A stretch of DNA of 64,000 bases from Brucella tritici (lineage in GTDB: Bacteria > Pseudomonadota > Alphaproteobacteria > Rhizobiales > Rhizobiaceae). The notes beneath the pieces are model-generated. The model searched no databases and was not told where the DNA came from. It worked only from the letters and a program-made list of their open reading frames with translations. The DNA lies in assembly GCF_902825325.1 (NCBI RefSeq), contig NZ_CADEAR010000009.1:153922-217921 (forward strand). Reading direction: 5' to 3'. Both the position numbers and the translations under genes were made by a program. Shown here piece after piece: positions 17,328 through 27,189 of this stretch (the first letter of the stretch is position 1; each line of letters opens with the position of its first letter).

Positions 17328-18926
17328 ATGATTTCAAGACGCGGTTTTCTGGCGGGCGCAGCCGCCGTTCCTTTCCTGTCCTATGCCAGCATTTTGCCTG
17401 CAATAGGAGCCGGGCGTCAGGACATTCTGGTTGTGGCCCAGCAGCTCGACAACATGACCAGTCTTGATCCGCATGAGAGCTTTGAAGCTGTCGGCAGCGA
17501 AATCTGCAACAACATGTATCAGCGTCTGGTACATCCAAGTCTTTCCAATCCGGATCAGGTGGAAGGCGGCGTTGCTGTTTCCTGGGAAGCCGACGCTGAC
17601 GGAAAAGTCTTCACCTTCAAGATCGATCCGAATGCAAAATTTGCAAGCGGCGCACAGATCACAGCTGAGGATGTTGCCTTCTCGCTGCAACGCGCGATCA
17701 AGATGAACAAGGGCCCGGCTTTCATCATTGGCCAGTTCGGTTTCACGCCTGAAAATGCGGAGAAGAACATCGTTGCAACTGATCCGTCGACATTGACTCT
17801 GACGGTTGAGCAGTCAACGTCGCTGCCTTTCCTGCTGTACTGCCTGTCGGCCAGTGTCGCCAGCATTGTGGAAAAGAAGACTGTTCTGGAGAATGCCTCC
17901 GGTGACGATCTCGGTAACGGCTGGCTTCAGAAGAACAGCGCCGGTTCGGGTGAATGGGTTCTCGTTTCCTGGAAGCCGAGCGAAAGCATTATGCTGAACG
18001 TTAATCCGCATGGCGCATACAAGGGCAATGTGAAGCGCATCCTTTTGCGTCACGTTGCGGACCCGTCCTCGCAGCTTCTCATGCTCCAGAAGGGGGACGT
18101 CGATATTGCACGTAACCTCACTACCGAGCAGCTTCGCGTTCTGGATGGCGATGAAAGCTATAATCTGGTGCGCAAGGGTGTCGGCGGTTTGATGCTGATG
18201 TCGCTCAACCAGAGCGTGGAAGTTCTTGCCAAGCCGAAAGTCTGGGAAGCAATCAAGTGGGCCGTGGACTATGATGGCATCCAGAAGAATATCGTGCCGC
18301 TGAATTACAAGGTTCACCAAAGCCTCGTTCCTGAAGGTTTTCCAGCAGCACTGAATGAGAATCCGTTCAAGAAGGATATTGCCAAGGCGAAGGCTCTGCT
18401 TGCCGAAGCTGGTGTTCCCGATGGCTTTTCGATCAAGATGGATCACTATTCGGCACAGCCGAGCCCCGATATCGCACAGGCGATTCAGGCAAGCCTTGCC
18501 GAAATCGGTATCAAGGTAGAGCTGCTGGCTGCTGAAAATCGTCAGGTTCTGACGAAGATGCGCGCTCGTGAACACCAGATGGCATTGACTGTATGGGGGT
18601 CGGACTATTTCGATCCAAACACCAATGTCGATGTCTTCTGCAACAATCCGGATAATTCTGATGATGCGAAGACGAAGCCTTTTGCATGGCGCTCGCACTT
18701 CCAGAATGAGGATTTCTCCAAGAAGTCCCTTGCTGCGCGTGATGAACAGGACCCGGCAAAGCGCGTGAAGATGTATGAAGATCTGCAGCGCGAATTCATG
18801 AACAACAGCCCGTTCATCATCATGATGCAGAAGTTCGAGACGGCCGCCTGCCGCAAGGATGTTACCGGAATGCGTCTTGGCGTCCTGTCCGATTCTCATT
18901 CCTATGCAGGGATCGCCAAGGCGTGA
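17328..18926 (+). CDS. Peptide ABC transporter substrate-binding protein
   Basis: A 532-residue family 5 (DppA/OppA-like) binding protein. It begins MISRRGFLAGAAAVPFLSYA, a twin-arginine-type signal, unusual against the Sec signals of other binding proteins here. The family block near residue 100 (GKVFTFKIDPNAKFASGAQITAEDVAFSL, quoted in part: FKIDPNAKFASGAQITAED) is clear. ATG 17328 follows GAGGAG. Its stop overlaps the permease start (GTGA). The cargo is inferred to be peptides, perhaps with D-residues, from the two peptidase-type neighbours. Confidence 0.9.
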   Translation: MISRRGFLAGAAAVPFLSYASILPAIGAGRQDILVVAQQLDNMTSLDPHESFEAVGSEICNNMYQRLVHPSLSNPDQVEGGVAVSWEADADGKVFTFKIDPNAKFASGAQITAEDVAFSLQRAIKMNKGPAFIIGQFGFTPENAEKNIVATDPSTLTLTVEQSTSLPFLLYCLSASVASIVEKKTVLENASGDDLGNGWLQKNSAGSGEWVLVSWKPSESIMLNVNPHGAYKGNVKRILLRHVADPSSQLLMLQKGDVDIARNLTTEQLRVLDGDESYNLVRKGVGGLMLMSLNQSVEVLAKPKVWEAIKWAVDYDGIQKNIVPLNYKVHQSLVPEGFPAALNENPFKKDIAKAKALLAEAGVPDGFSIKMDHYSAQPSPDIAQAIQASLAEIGIKVELLAAENRQVLTKMRAREHQMALTVWGSDYFDPNTNVDVFCNNPDNSDDAKTKPFAWRSHFQNEDFSKKSLAARDEQDPAKRVKMYEDLQREFMNNSPFIIMMQKFETAACRKDVTGMRLGVLSDSHSYAGIAKA

Positions 18927-19936
18927 AGAAAAGCCTCAAGAACCTGACCGGTATCCTGAGCAGCGTGTTGATCACGCTGTTCGGGCTTATGGTTATTACT
19001 TTCATGATCGGTCGCGTCATGCCGGTCGATCCTGTTATCGCTGCCGTGGGCGACAACGCACCCGAGGCTGTTATTCAGCGTGTCCGTGCGGAGATGGGCC
19101 TTGATCAGCCGCTCGTGGTCCAGTTTGTGCACTATGTTGGACAGGTGCTGCACGGTGATTTCGGCAACTCTATTCTGACCCGAAATCCGGTGACGCAGGA
19201 TATCGCTCGCTATTTTCCCGCGACGTTGGAACTGGCAACGGCGGCACTTCTTGTTGCGGCGCTTGTCGGCATTCCACTAGGTGTTTGGGCTGCTGTCCGA
19301 CAAGGTTCCATCGTCGATCAAACGATCCGCGTGATCTGTCTTGCGGGGCACTCAGTTCCGGTTTTTATGCTGGCCCTGATTTCACTTCTGGTCTTCTATG
19401 CGACGCTCGATATCGCACCGGGACCTGGGCGGCAGGACATCATCTATGAGGGCATGATCCCCCACGTTACCGGTCTGCTCACGATCGACAGTCTCATTGA
19501 GGGGGACTGGGATGCGTTCTGGGACGCGGTCTACCATATGGTGCAGCCGGTCCTGATTCTCGCATATTTCAGTATGGCGTATATCACGCGTATGACCCGC
19601 GCCTTCATGCTTGATGCGCTCAAGGGTGAGTTCGTGATTACGGCACGTGCGAAAGGTCTGTCTCTCACCTCTGTCATCTGGAAACATGCTTTCCCGACGG
19701 TTGCCGTGCAACTGGTGACAGTTCTAGCGCTCACCTATGCAGGTCTGCTGGAGGGGGCTGTCGTGACCGAGACTGTCTTCAGTTGGCCTGGCCTCGGCCA
19801 GTATCTGACCGTGTCGCTGATGAATGCCGATATGAATCCGGTTGTGGGTGCTACGCTGCTCATCGGCATCATCTATGTCGGGCTTAATCTGCTCGCCGAT
19901 ATCCTCTATAAAGTTCTGGATCCGCGTGTCCGATGA
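18923..19936 (+). CDS. Peptide ABC transporter permease (DppB type)
   Basis: A 337-residue permease with the DppB signature regions: N-terminal helix LITLFGLMVITFMIGRVMPVDP, GMDQPL-like MGLDQPLVVQF, and the EAA loop TARAKGLSLTSVIWKHAFPTV. The start is GTG 18923 overlapping the previous stop by four bases. Together with the next gene it forms the inner-membrane channel for peptides. Confidence 0.92.
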   Translation: MKKSLKNLTGILSSVLITLFGLMVITFMIGRVMPVDPVIAAVGDNAPEAVIQRVRAEMGLDQPLVVQFVHYVGQVLHGDFGNSILTRNPVTQDIARYFPATLELATAALLVAALVGIPLGVWAAVRQGSIVDQTIRVICLAGHSVPVFMLALISLLVFYATLDIAPGPGRQDIIYEGMIPHVTGLLTIDSLIEGDWDAFWDAVYHMVQPVLILAYFSMAYITRMTRAFMLDALKGEFVITARAKGLSLTSVIWKHAFPTVAVQLVTVLALTYAGLLEGAVVTETVFSWPGLGQYLTVSLMNADMNPVVGATLLIGIIYVGLNLLADILYKVLDPRVR

Positions 19937-20835
19937 TTTTTGCCAATTTTCATAACTGGGCGCTGGATGAATCGCCCGCTTCCCGCTCTCAGGCCAATTG
20001 GGGCAGGCGCTATCGCATCTGGGTAAACCTGCGTGCTAATCCGCTCGCGATGATTGGTCTTTTTATCATTGTCGCTTTCGTCGTTCTGTCACTGGCCGCG
20101 CCGTTGCTGGCGCCGTACGATCCGAGTGTCCAGGATCTCGGTAATCGCCTTTCTGCTCCAACTGCAGCGCATTGGTTCGGAACTGATGAACTTGGCCGCG
20201 ACATTCTTTCGCGCATTCTTTACGGCGGCCGCGTTACCCTCGGAATGGTTATCGCCGTCGTCATTCTCGTCGCACCCATTGGACTCTTCATCGGTTGTAT
20301 CGCTGGTTATTTCGGCGGCATTGTGGATACGGCGTTGATGCGTGTCACGGATGTCTTTCTGGCGTTTCCGCGATTGATCCTTGCGCTTGCCTTCGTGGCT
20401 GCACTGAAGCCTGGTGTCGAAAGCGCTGTGCTTGCAATCGCTTTAACCGCATGGCCACCCTATGCGCGTCTGGCGCGTGCGGAAACAATGACATTGCGCA
20501 AGAGCGATTTCGTTGCAGCCGCCAAGCTGACTGGCGCTTCGCCTTTCCGTATCATTCTGCGCCACATCATGCCGCTTTGCGTACCGAGCGTCATTGTACG
20601 CATTACGCTAGACATGAGCTCGATCATCATAACCGCAGCAAGCCTTGGCTTCCTCGGAATGGGCGCGCAGCCGCCATCGCCCGAATGGGGTGCGATGATC
20701 GCTACCGCCAAGCGCTTTATCTTCGAACAATGGTGGGTTGCCACCATCCCCGGCATCGCGATTTTCCTCGTATCGCTCGCCTTCAATTTCCTCGGCGACG
20801 GTCTGCGCGACGTGCTCGATCCGAAGCAGAATTGA
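19933..20835 (+). CDS. Peptide ABC transporter permease (DppC type)
   Basis: A 300-residue permease with HWFGTDELGRDILSRILYGG and the EAA loop AAKLTGASPFRIILRHIMP, both standard for DppC. The ATG overlaps the DppB-type stop by four bases. Six hydrophobic helices are evident. It ends eight bases before the ATPase start. Confidence 0.92.
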   Translation: MIFANFHNWALDESPASRSQANWGRRYRIWVNLRANPLAMIGLFIIVAFVVLSLAAPLLAPYDPSVQDLGNRLSAPTAAHWFGTDELGRDILSRILYGGRVTLGMVIAVVILVAPIGLFIGCIAGYFGGIVDTALMRVTDVFLAFPRLILALAFVAALKPGVESAVLAIALTAWPPYARLARAETMTLRKSDFVAAAKLTGASPFRIILRHIMPLCVPSVIVRITLDMSSIIITAASLGFLGMGAQPPSPEWGAMIATAKRFIFEQWWVATIPGIAIFLVSLAFNFLGDGLRDVLDPKQN

Positions 20836-20843
20836 GAGAACAG

Positions 20844-21674
20844 ATGCTGGTTGATATTAAAAATCTGCAGATCAGCTTTGAAACGCGCACCAGCCGTTTC
20901 GATGCTGTGCGCGGGATCTCCCTTCAGCTCGGTCGTGAAAAACTGGGCATCGTGGGCGAAAGTGGTTCGGGTAAGTCTTTGACCGCGCGGGCCCTCATGA
21001 AACTGCTGCCGCCAATCGCCGAAGTGAAGGCCGACAAGCTTTCATTCGATGGCATCGACATTTTGTCAGCCACCGAACGTGGCATGCGTCAGATACGCGG
21101 CAAGCGAGCGGGCTTTATTCTTCAGGACCCCAAATATTCGCTTAATCCGGTAAAGACCATTGGCGTGCAGGTGGCTGAAGCGTGGCGCACCCACAAAGGC
21201 GGTAGTAAACGTCAAGCGATGGATGCTGCGGTTGATCTTCTCGATCAGGTTATGATCCGTAATCCGCGTGAAGTGGCAAAGCTTTACCCGCATGAAGTTT
21301 CGGGCGGCATGGGCCAGCGTGTCATGATTGCCATGATGCTTGCACCCGATCCGGAACTGCTCATTGCCGACGAACCGACATCTGCGCTCGATGCCACCGT
21401 TCAGGCAGAAATTCTTCGCCTGATCGACGATCTGGTTTCCAAGCGCGGAATGGGACTTCTCCTTATCAGCCACGATCTTCCACTCGTGTCGCATTTCTGC
21501 GACCGCGTCATGGTCATGTATATGGGCCGGGTCATGGAGGAATTGAAAGCTTCCGAGCTTGTGCGCGCAGAGCATCCCTATACGAAGGGACTTCTCAATT
21601 GCATTCCGTCACTCATGCATCCCCGTGATCGATTGCCGGTTCTCAATCGTGAAGAAAGCTGGCTGAATTCATGA
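20844..21674 (+). CDS. Peptide ABC transporter ATP-binding protein (DppD type)
   Basis: A 276-residue ATPase: Walker A GESGSGKS, VGxILQDP-type Q-loop (FILQDPKYSLNP), signature VSGGMGQRVMIAMML, Walker [17 protein letters not shown] and the C-terminal HPYTKGLL segment of oligopeptide ATPases. The reading frame is open far upstream through the DppC gene, but ATG 20844 is the true start by homology and by its position after the DppC stop. It lacks the Cys-rich C-terminal cluster of some DppD proteins. Confidence 0.92.
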   Translation: MLVDIKNLQISFETRTSRFDAVRGISLQLGREKLGIVGESGSGKSLTARALMKLLPPIAEVKADKLSFDGIDILSATERGMRQIRGKRAGFILQDPKYSLNPVKTIGVQVAEAWRTHKGGSKRQAMDAAVDLLDQVMIRNPREVAKLYPHEVSGGMGQRVMIAMMLAPDPELLIADEPTSALDATVQAEILRLIDDLVSKRGMGLLLISHDLPLVSHFCDRVMVMYMGRVMEELKASELVRAEHPYTKGLLNCIPSLMHPRDRLPVLNREESWLNS

Positions 21675-22411
21675 TAGTTATTGATCAACTGCGCATCAGC
21701 TTCAACGAGCGTGAAGTCGTCAAGGGTGTATCCTTCAATGTCGAGAAGGGCGGGAGCTTTGGCATTGTTGGCGAAAGCGGCTCCGGCAAATCCACCATCC
21801 TGCGTGCAATGGCTGGTCTCAACGAGCAATGGAGTGGCCGCATCGCGTTTGATGGCAAGGATGTTCCCCCGAAGCGCACACCTGCCTTCTTCCGTCAGGT
21901 GCAGATGGTGTTTCAGGACCCCTTTGGATCACTGCATCCTCGCCAGACCATCGACCGTATCCTGAGCGAGCTTCTGCTGGTTCATGGTATCGGCGATATC
22001 GACAAGCGTATTGAGAAGGTTCTTGACGAAGTCGCGTTGCCGAAAGCTGCGCGGTTCCGTTTTCCGCATCAGCTTTCGGGTGGCCAGCGCCAGCGCGTGG
22101 CTATTGCTCGCGCCTTGATTGCCGAACCGGAAGTTCTGTTGCTGGACGAACCGACCTCGGCGCTCGACGTCTCGGTACAAGCTGAAATTCTCAATCTTCT
22201 CGCGGACTTGCGCGCGGAAAAGAATCTCACTTATGTGCTGGTGAGCCACAATCTCGCTGTGATAGCGCATCTCTGCCCGCAGGTGGGGGTGATGCAACAC
22301 GGCGAGATGGTGGAACAGCTTAGCGCCGAAGATTTGCGCGCCGGGCGAACAACACATCCGCATACCACAGAATTGCGCGCGCTAAGCGTCAATCTGGAAG
22401 AACCTGCCTGA
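21671..22411 (+). CDS. Peptide ABC transporter ATP-binding protein (DppF type)
   Basis: A 246-residue second ATPase: Walker A GESGSGKST, VFQDPFGSLHPRQTI, signature [15 protein letters not shown], Walker [16 protein letters not shown] and switch VSHNLAVIAHL. Its ATG overlaps the DppD-type stop by four bases. Shorter than many DppF proteins because the C-terminal extension is reduced. It pairs with the DppD-type subunit. Confidence 0.92.
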   Translation: MIVIDQLRISFNEREVVKGVSFNVEKGGSFGIVGESGSGKSTILRAMAGLNEQWSGRIAFDGKDVPPKRTPAFFRQVQMVFQDPFGSLHPRQTIDRILSELLLVHGIGDIDKRIEKVLDEVALPKAARFRFPHQLSGGQRQRVAIARALIAEPEVLLLDEPTSALDVSVQAEILNLLADLRAEKNLTYVLVSHNLAVIAHLCPQVGVMQHGEMVEQLSAEDLRAGRTTHPHTTELRALSVNLEEPA

Positions 22412-22421
22412 CGGAGTTTTC

Positions 22422-23930
22422 ATGTCAACGCATGCTGACTGGAACGCGGCCTCGCTTGCCGCGAAAGTCTTTTCGAGAACGTGGGCCAAGGATGAGCCGG
22501 GCGGCGTTATCATCGGCTTCGGCCCAGACGGTGTTAAGTTTGCCTATGCGAGCGGGCTTGAAAGCCTTTCCACAGGTGTACCGTTTACGGCGAATACTGT
22601 TGTTCGCTATGCATCAGTCACGAAACATGCGTTCTGTGCGATGGTTCTCAAGCATAGCGATATCATCAGCCTCGAGGATCGGCTGGGAGACCATCTGCCG
22701 GAATTGCAAAGTCCGCTAGCCGATGTCACCGTCGGTCGCGCGCTCGACATGACTGGCGGTCTGCCTGACACGCGGGAATGCCTCACCCTTCTGGGGCTGT
22801 CGGTTTACACAGAGACGGAAGCTAGTCAGCTTCTGGATTATCTTGCCTCTCTGAACCGTCTCAATTTCGATGCGGGTTCGGAGATTTCCTATTCCAATAC
22901 AGGCTACCGTCTGGTGGAAGCCGCGCTGGAGCGGAAGGGGTTTCGCTTCAAAGATTTCGTGAAGTCGGATATTGTTGCACCTCTCGATATTTTCATGGAA
23001 GCGCCGGACGTGTGGAATGATCCGGTCGCAGGTTTGGTCCCCGGTTACTGGAAGTCCGGCGAGAAATGGCAGCTCAGCTCTGCTGGTCTGCATATTTCGG
23101 CTTCTGGCAGCTTGACTGGGAGCGGCATGGCGCTGACCAAATGGGCGCAGGCGCTCGTCAATGGCGAGGGGCCTTTCAAAGGCTTGCTCGATAAGCTGTC
23201 AGCCGATCGCCATCTTGCTGACGGACGGGTGACCGGTTACGGGCTTGGATTGCGGTGGAACGTAGTGGCTGGCAAGCGCTTTGTTGGACATGGTGGCTCG
23301 CATCCCGGCTACAAGAGCTACTTTTTGCTCGATCCAGCCGCGAAAACCGGCATGATTGTTGTTTCAAATCGTGAAGACGCCAACACTTATAAGATGGCGC
23401 GCGATTGCATGGCCGCACTCAACGGTTTGTCACTGCCGGAGACCAACGGCACGATCCCAGACGGGCTTTATGTGACGGAGAACGGGCCGTTCTGGCTGGA
23501 AATGCGCAATGGCATAGCTAACTGGCTCGATTCCGAAGACACGCTTTACGATATTGGCGATGGCTGGTTCTCATCCCTGTCGCCATCTTCACCAGTTCAG
23601 CTCCGCTGGACGGGTACGGATTTGGAAGGCGAGATAGGCTATGTGTCTCGCCGGTTGAAGCCGGTCACAGTAAAACCTATCTGCCGGGAATTCGACGGCC
23701 ACTGGCAGGCGTCGCCCTATGGCGCCAGTTTCGATATCAAGGATGGCCACCTCATCATGGGCATAGGTCCTGTGCGCCGTGCCATGCCGCTGGAAGATTT
23801 CGGCCAGGGGCGCGCGCTTTTCACGTTGCATGACGGTCCGTGGACCAAGCGCGTCTGTTTGCATAAACTTGATGATAATCGTGTTGAACTGGTTTTAAAC
23901 CGCAGCAGAATGATTGAATACGTCCGTTAA
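22422..23930 (+). CDS. Serine beta-lactamase-fold hydrolase, D-aminopeptidase-like
   Basis: A 502-residue S12-family enzyme. The catalytic motifs are SVTK at residues 65-68 (nucleophile Ser65, Lys68), YSN at 157-159 and HGG at 290-292 in place of KTG. A C-terminal region of about 150 residues follows the catalytic domain, as in the Ochrobactrum D-aminopeptidase DAP. No signal peptide is seen, so it is probably cytoplasmic. It closes the peptide ABC operon eleven bases after the last ATPase. Likely role: removing N-terminal D-residues or hydrolysing D-amino-acid amides/esters. DAP itself is recalled as more distant, so the substrate is open. Confidence 0.8.
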   Translation: MSTHADWNAASLAAKVFSRTWAKDEPGGVIIGFGPDGVKFAYASGLESLSTGVPFTANTVVRYASVTKHAFCAMVLKHSDIISLEDRLGDHLPELQSPLADVTVGRALDMTGGLPDTRECLTLLGLSVYTETEASQLLDYLASLNRLNFDAGSEISYSNTGYRLVEAALERKGFRFKDFVKSDIVAPLDIFMEAPDVWNDPVAGLVPGYWKSGEKWQLSSAGLHISASGSLTGSGMALTKWAQALVNGEGPFKGLLDKLSADRHLADGRVTGYGLGLRWNVVAGKRFVGHGGSHPGYKSYFLLDPAAKTGMIVVSNREDANTYKMARDCMAALNGLSLPETNGTIPDGLYVTENGPFWLEMRNGIANWLDSEDTLYDIGDGWFSSLSPSSPVQLRWTGTDLEGEIGYVSRRLKPVTVKPICREFDGHWQASPYGASFDIKDGHLIMGIGPVRRAMPLEDFGQGRALFTLHDGPWTKRVCLHKLDDNRVELVLNRSRMIEYVR

Positions 23931-24034
23931 ATTTGGACATCCGAACGTTATAAATGCGGCGGAAGGGTGACCTTACCGCTGCGCCTTGCATTGTGATAGC
24001 TTTCGACAATTGATTCCGAATGTGAGGTGGCGTG

Positions 24035-25726
24035 ATGCTGGAACGGATGATCGATCAGGGTGTAGGTCGGGAGCCCGCCGACATCGTCTTGAAGAACGGA
24101 CGTTTCTTCGATCTCGTAACAGGAGAGCTTGTCGAAAGCGATGTAGCGATCTGCGGCGACCGAATTGTCGGCACATTCGGCAATTATCAGGGCAAGCGTG
24201 AAATCGACATTTCCGGGCGGATTGCCGTGCCTGGATTTATCGATACGCACCTTCACATAGAATCCTCGCACGTAACGCCACATGAGTTTGACCGGTGTGT
24301 ATTGCCGCAGGGCGTCACTACGGTGATCTGCGATCCGCACGAAATTGCAAATGTGCTGGGTGCAGAAGGCATAAAATTTTTCCTCGATAGTGCGTTGGAA
24401 ACCATCATGGATATTCGCGTGCAGCTTTCGAGTTGCGTGCCAGCGACCCATATGGAAACGTCTGGCGCTAAACTCCTGATTGATGATCTGTTGCCTTTTG
24501 CTGACCATCCCCAGGTGATTGGACTTGCAGAATTCATGAATTTTCCAGGTGTTCTGGCGAAAGACCCAGAATGCATGGCGAAGCTCAAGGCGTTTCAAGG
24601 GCGGCACATCGATGGCCATGCACCTCTTCTGCGCGGTTTTGATCTGAATGGCTATATTTCCGCAGGCATTCGTACCGAACACGAGGCGACAACTGCGGAA
24701 GAAGCGCTCGAAAAGATGCGCAAGGGTATGCATGTGCTAGTGCGTGAAGGGTCTGTTTCCAAAGATCTAAAGGCGCTTATGCCGATTATGACCGAGCGTC
24801 ACGCACAGTTTCTGGCGCTATGCACGGATGACCGTAATCCGCTGGATATCGCCGATCAGGGACATCTGGATTATCTTATTCGTACGGCAATTGCAGGCGG
24901 TGTTGAGCCGATTGCCATTTATCGAGCCGCGAGCATTTCTGCGGCACGTGCTTTCGGTCTTTTCGACCGCGGCTTGGTTGCGCCGGGCCAGCGCGCCGAC
25001 CTCGTTGTAGTGGATAGTCTCGAAGGCTGTCACGCAGAAATCGTGCTGTCTGCAGGTAGGGTGGTTTCAGACGATTTATTTGCCACTCGTCAGCCTGTTG
25101 CTCCTGTCGGGCGCAATAGTGTCAAGGCACCCAAAGTCAGCGCATCCAGTTTCCGTTCTCACTCAAACAGCGGGAAAACCCGTGCAATCGGGATCATTCC
25201 CGGCAAGATTATTACCGAGAGCCTCGAATTCGACCTCAAGGTCGGACCGAACGGCGTCGAGCCTGATTTCGAAAAAGATGTCGTCAAGATCGCCGTTGTC
25301 GAACGTCACGGCAAAAATGGAAATATTGCGACCGGCTTTGTGCATGGATTCGGCTTGAAATCGGGTGCTATCGCCTCAACCGTCAGTCATGACAGCCATA
25401 ATATCTGTGTGGTGGGCACATCCGACGAAGATATTGCGGCGGCTGCAAACCGTTTGGGTGAAATTGAAGGTGGTTTTGTCGTCGTGCGTGATGGCAAGGT
25501 GTTGGCTGAAATGCCTTTGCCCATTGCCGGATTGATGAGCGCCGAGCCATACGAAACCGTTCGCGACCAGCTTCGTGTGCTGCGTCACGCAGCCGAAGAA
25601 CTGGGCTCGGTTCTGGAAGAGCCATTCTTGCAACTGGCCTTCATCGCCCTGCCAGTGATCCCGCATCTCAAGATTACCGACAGAGGTCTCGTGGATGTCG
25701 ATAAGTTCGAGTTTGTTGGCAACTGA
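24035..25726 (+). CDS. ade: Adenine deaminase
   Basis: A 563-residue amidohydrolase matching bacterial adenine deaminases (EC 3.5.4.2), which convert adenine to hypoxanthine. The metal motif HLH is at residues 72-74 ([13 protein letters not shown]), followed by [11 protein letters not shown] and, near the C-terminus, the [11 protein letters not shown] block. ATG 24035 is chosen as GAGGTGG lies four bases before it; a GTG at 24032 is possible. The stop codon at 25724-25726 abuts the stop of the convergent livF-type gene with no base between. Confidence 0.94.
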   Translation: MLERMIDQGVGREPADIVLKNGRFFDLVTGELVESDVAICGDRIVGTFGNYQGKREIDISGRIAVPGFIDTHLHIESSHVTPHEFDRCVLPQGVTTVICDPHEIANVLGAEGIKFFLDSALETIMDIRVQLSSCVPATHMETSGAKLLIDDLLPFADHPQVIGLAEFMNFPGVLAKDPECMAKLKAFQGRHIDGHAPLLRGFDLNGYISAGIRTEHEATTAEEALEKMRKGMHVLVREGSVSKDLKALMPIMTERHAQFLALCTDDRNPLDIADQGHLDYLIRTAIAGGVEPIAIYRAASISAARAFGLFDRGLVAPGQRADLVVVDSLEGCHAEIVLSAGRVVSDDLFATRQPVAPVGRNSVKAPKVSASSFRSHSNSGKTRAIGIIPGKIITESLEFDLKVGPNGVEPDFEKDVVKIAVVERHGKNGNIATGFVHGFGLKSGAIASTVSHDSHNICVVGTSDEDIAAAANRLGEIEGGFVVVRDGKVLAEMPLPIAGLMSAEPYETVRDQLRVLRHAAEELGSVLEEPFLQLAFIALPVIPHLKITDRGLVDVDKFEFVGN

Positions 25727-26443
25727 TTAGTGCAGGCCGCCGACACCCAGCAGTTCTTCGACAGTTTGTTGGTTTTCGCCGAGTTCTGCCGATGTACCTG
25801 ACCACGCGATGCGCCCACGTTCCAGTATGATGACATGATCGGCAAAGTCGAGCGCGCTCTGGATACGTTGCTCGACGAGCAGGATCGTCATGTCGCCCTT
25901 TTGCGCCAAGGTTGAAAATGCGGTCATCAGTTCTTCGCAGATGACGGGAGCAAGCCCTTCCAGCGGCTCATCCAACAGAAGCACCGTCGGTCGCCCGAGA
26001 ATGCTCCGCGCGGTGGAAAGCATCTGTTGTTCGCCGCCGGAAAGTTGTGAGCCAAGATTACTGCGTCGCTCCTTCAGACGCGGAAACATCGCATAGGCTT
26101 CTTCTAGCGCATCCTTTGGCCGGTTCTTGAGGCCAACGAAGAGGTTTTCTTCGACGGTGAGGGTTGGAAAAACATCCCGAGTTTGCGGTACATAGCCAAG
26201 ACCGGCAATTGCGCGCGCCGCCGATGGAAGCGTGGCTATATTCTTCCCACTCAGCAGAATTTCACCGCCATAACGACGGGTTTGACCTGCGATGGTAGCA
26301 AAGAGGCTGGTCTTGCCGACGCCGTTGCGGCCCAGAATGGCAAGCCGCGATCCCGGTTCCGCCTTGAATGAGACGTCCTCGATGACGCGTGTCGGGCCGT
26401 AACCGGAAGAGAGGTTGCGAACTTCAATTGAGGCGGCACTCAT
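25727..26443 (-). CDS. livF: LIV-type ABC transporter ATP-binding protein
   Basis: A 238-residue LivF-type ATPase: Walker A GRNGVGKTS, YVPQTRDVFPTLTVEENL, signature LSGGEQQMLSTARS, Walker B VLLLDEPLEGLAPVI and switch VEQRIQSAL. It overlaps livG by four bases. Last gene of a five-gene importer lying directly downstream of pcaB, so the cargo is probably protocatechuate or a related aromatic acid rather than branched-chain amino acids. Confidence 0.9.
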   Translation of the reverse strand: MSAASIEVRNLSSGYGPTRVIEDVSFKAEPGSRLAILGRNGVGKTSLFATIAGQTRRYGGEILLSGKNIATLPSAARAIAGLGYVPQTRDVFPTLTVEENLFVGLKNRPKDALEEAYAMFPRLKERRSNLGSQLSGGEQQMLSTARSILGRPTVLLLDEPLEGLAPVICEELMTAFSTLAQKGDMTILLVEQRIQSALDFADHVIILERGRIAWSGTSAELGENQQTVEELLGVGGLH

Positions 26444-27189
26444 TGTGCATAGCTCCCGAGATAGGCTTCGCGGACGCGAGCGTCCTGCACGACATCTTCT
26501 GGCAATCCGTCAAAAATTACGGTTCCGGCGGCGAGCACGACCACGCGCTTTGCAAAGCGAAAAACGAGGTCCATGTCGTGCTCAATCATTAGAACTGCGA
26601 GATCTGCCGGCAGACGATCGAGCGCTTCTTCAATGCGACCCGTATCGCTTTGCGGAACACCAGCGGCGGGTTCATCAAGCAGTAGCACTTTGGGACGAAG
26701 CGCCAAAGCAAGGGCAATTTCCAGAAGCCGCTGTTGGCCATATGCGATATCGCTCACCCTTAATTGCCTTAGATGCAGAAGCCCGAGCGCTTCAAGAATA
26801 TCGCGAACCTCATCCATGACTTCCGGCATGTTGCTATAGTTGCCGAGAATGCGTCCCGTCTTGCCTTCGCGTTGCAGGACAGCGAGAGCCACGTGTTCTT
26901 CGGGCGTCATGTCAAAAAAGAGACGGGTAACCTGAAATGAACGCACCAGCCCGCGTCTGACACGTTGCATGGCGTTAAGTTTGGAGACATTCTCGCCGCC
27001 CAATGCCACGGTGCCGGAGGTCGCCGCGAGGTTGCCTGTAACAAGATTGACGAAAGTGGTTTTGCCCGCGCCGTTAGGACCAATGAGGGCGACACGGTCG
27101 CCTTTCGCCATGCTAAGCGATACATCGTTCGTGACCGCCAGACCGCCGAAATTCTTGCGCAGTTTCGTTACTTCAAACACTGTGCTCAT
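26440..27189 (-). CDS. livG: LIV-type ABC transporter ATP-binding protein
   Basis: A 249-residue LivG-type ATPase with Walker A GPNGAGKTT, a Q-loop region SFQVTRLFFDMTPEEHV, the signature-like VSDIAYGQQRLLEIALAL (the canonical LSGGQ is AYGQQ, as is usual in LivG), and Walker B VLLLDEPAAGVPQSD. ATG 27189 overlaps the livM stop by four bases; the frame is open for 48 more codons inside livM and those are rejected. Confidence 0.9.
   Translation of the reverse strand: MSTVFEVTKLRKNFGGLAVTNDVSLSMAKGDRVALIGPNGAGKTTFVNLVTGNLAATSGTVALGGENVSKLNAMQRVRRGLVRSFQVTRLFFDMTPEEHVALAVLQREGKTGRILGNYSNMPEVMDEVRDILEALGLLHLRQLRVSDIAYGQQRLLEIALALALRPKVLLLDEPAAGVPQSDTGRIEEALDRLPADLAVLMIEHDMDLVFRFAKRVVVLAAGTVIFDGLPEDVVQDARVREAYLGSYAQ

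Noticed and set aside
17814..18899. 361-codon minus-strand open frame inside the peptide-binding gene
   Set aside because: Antisense to a well-supported family 5 binding protein; composition is typical of codon shadow.
20295..20843. N-terminal extension of the DppD-type ATPase frame
   Set aside because: Lies inside the DppC gene in another frame; homology and ribosome site begin at 20844.
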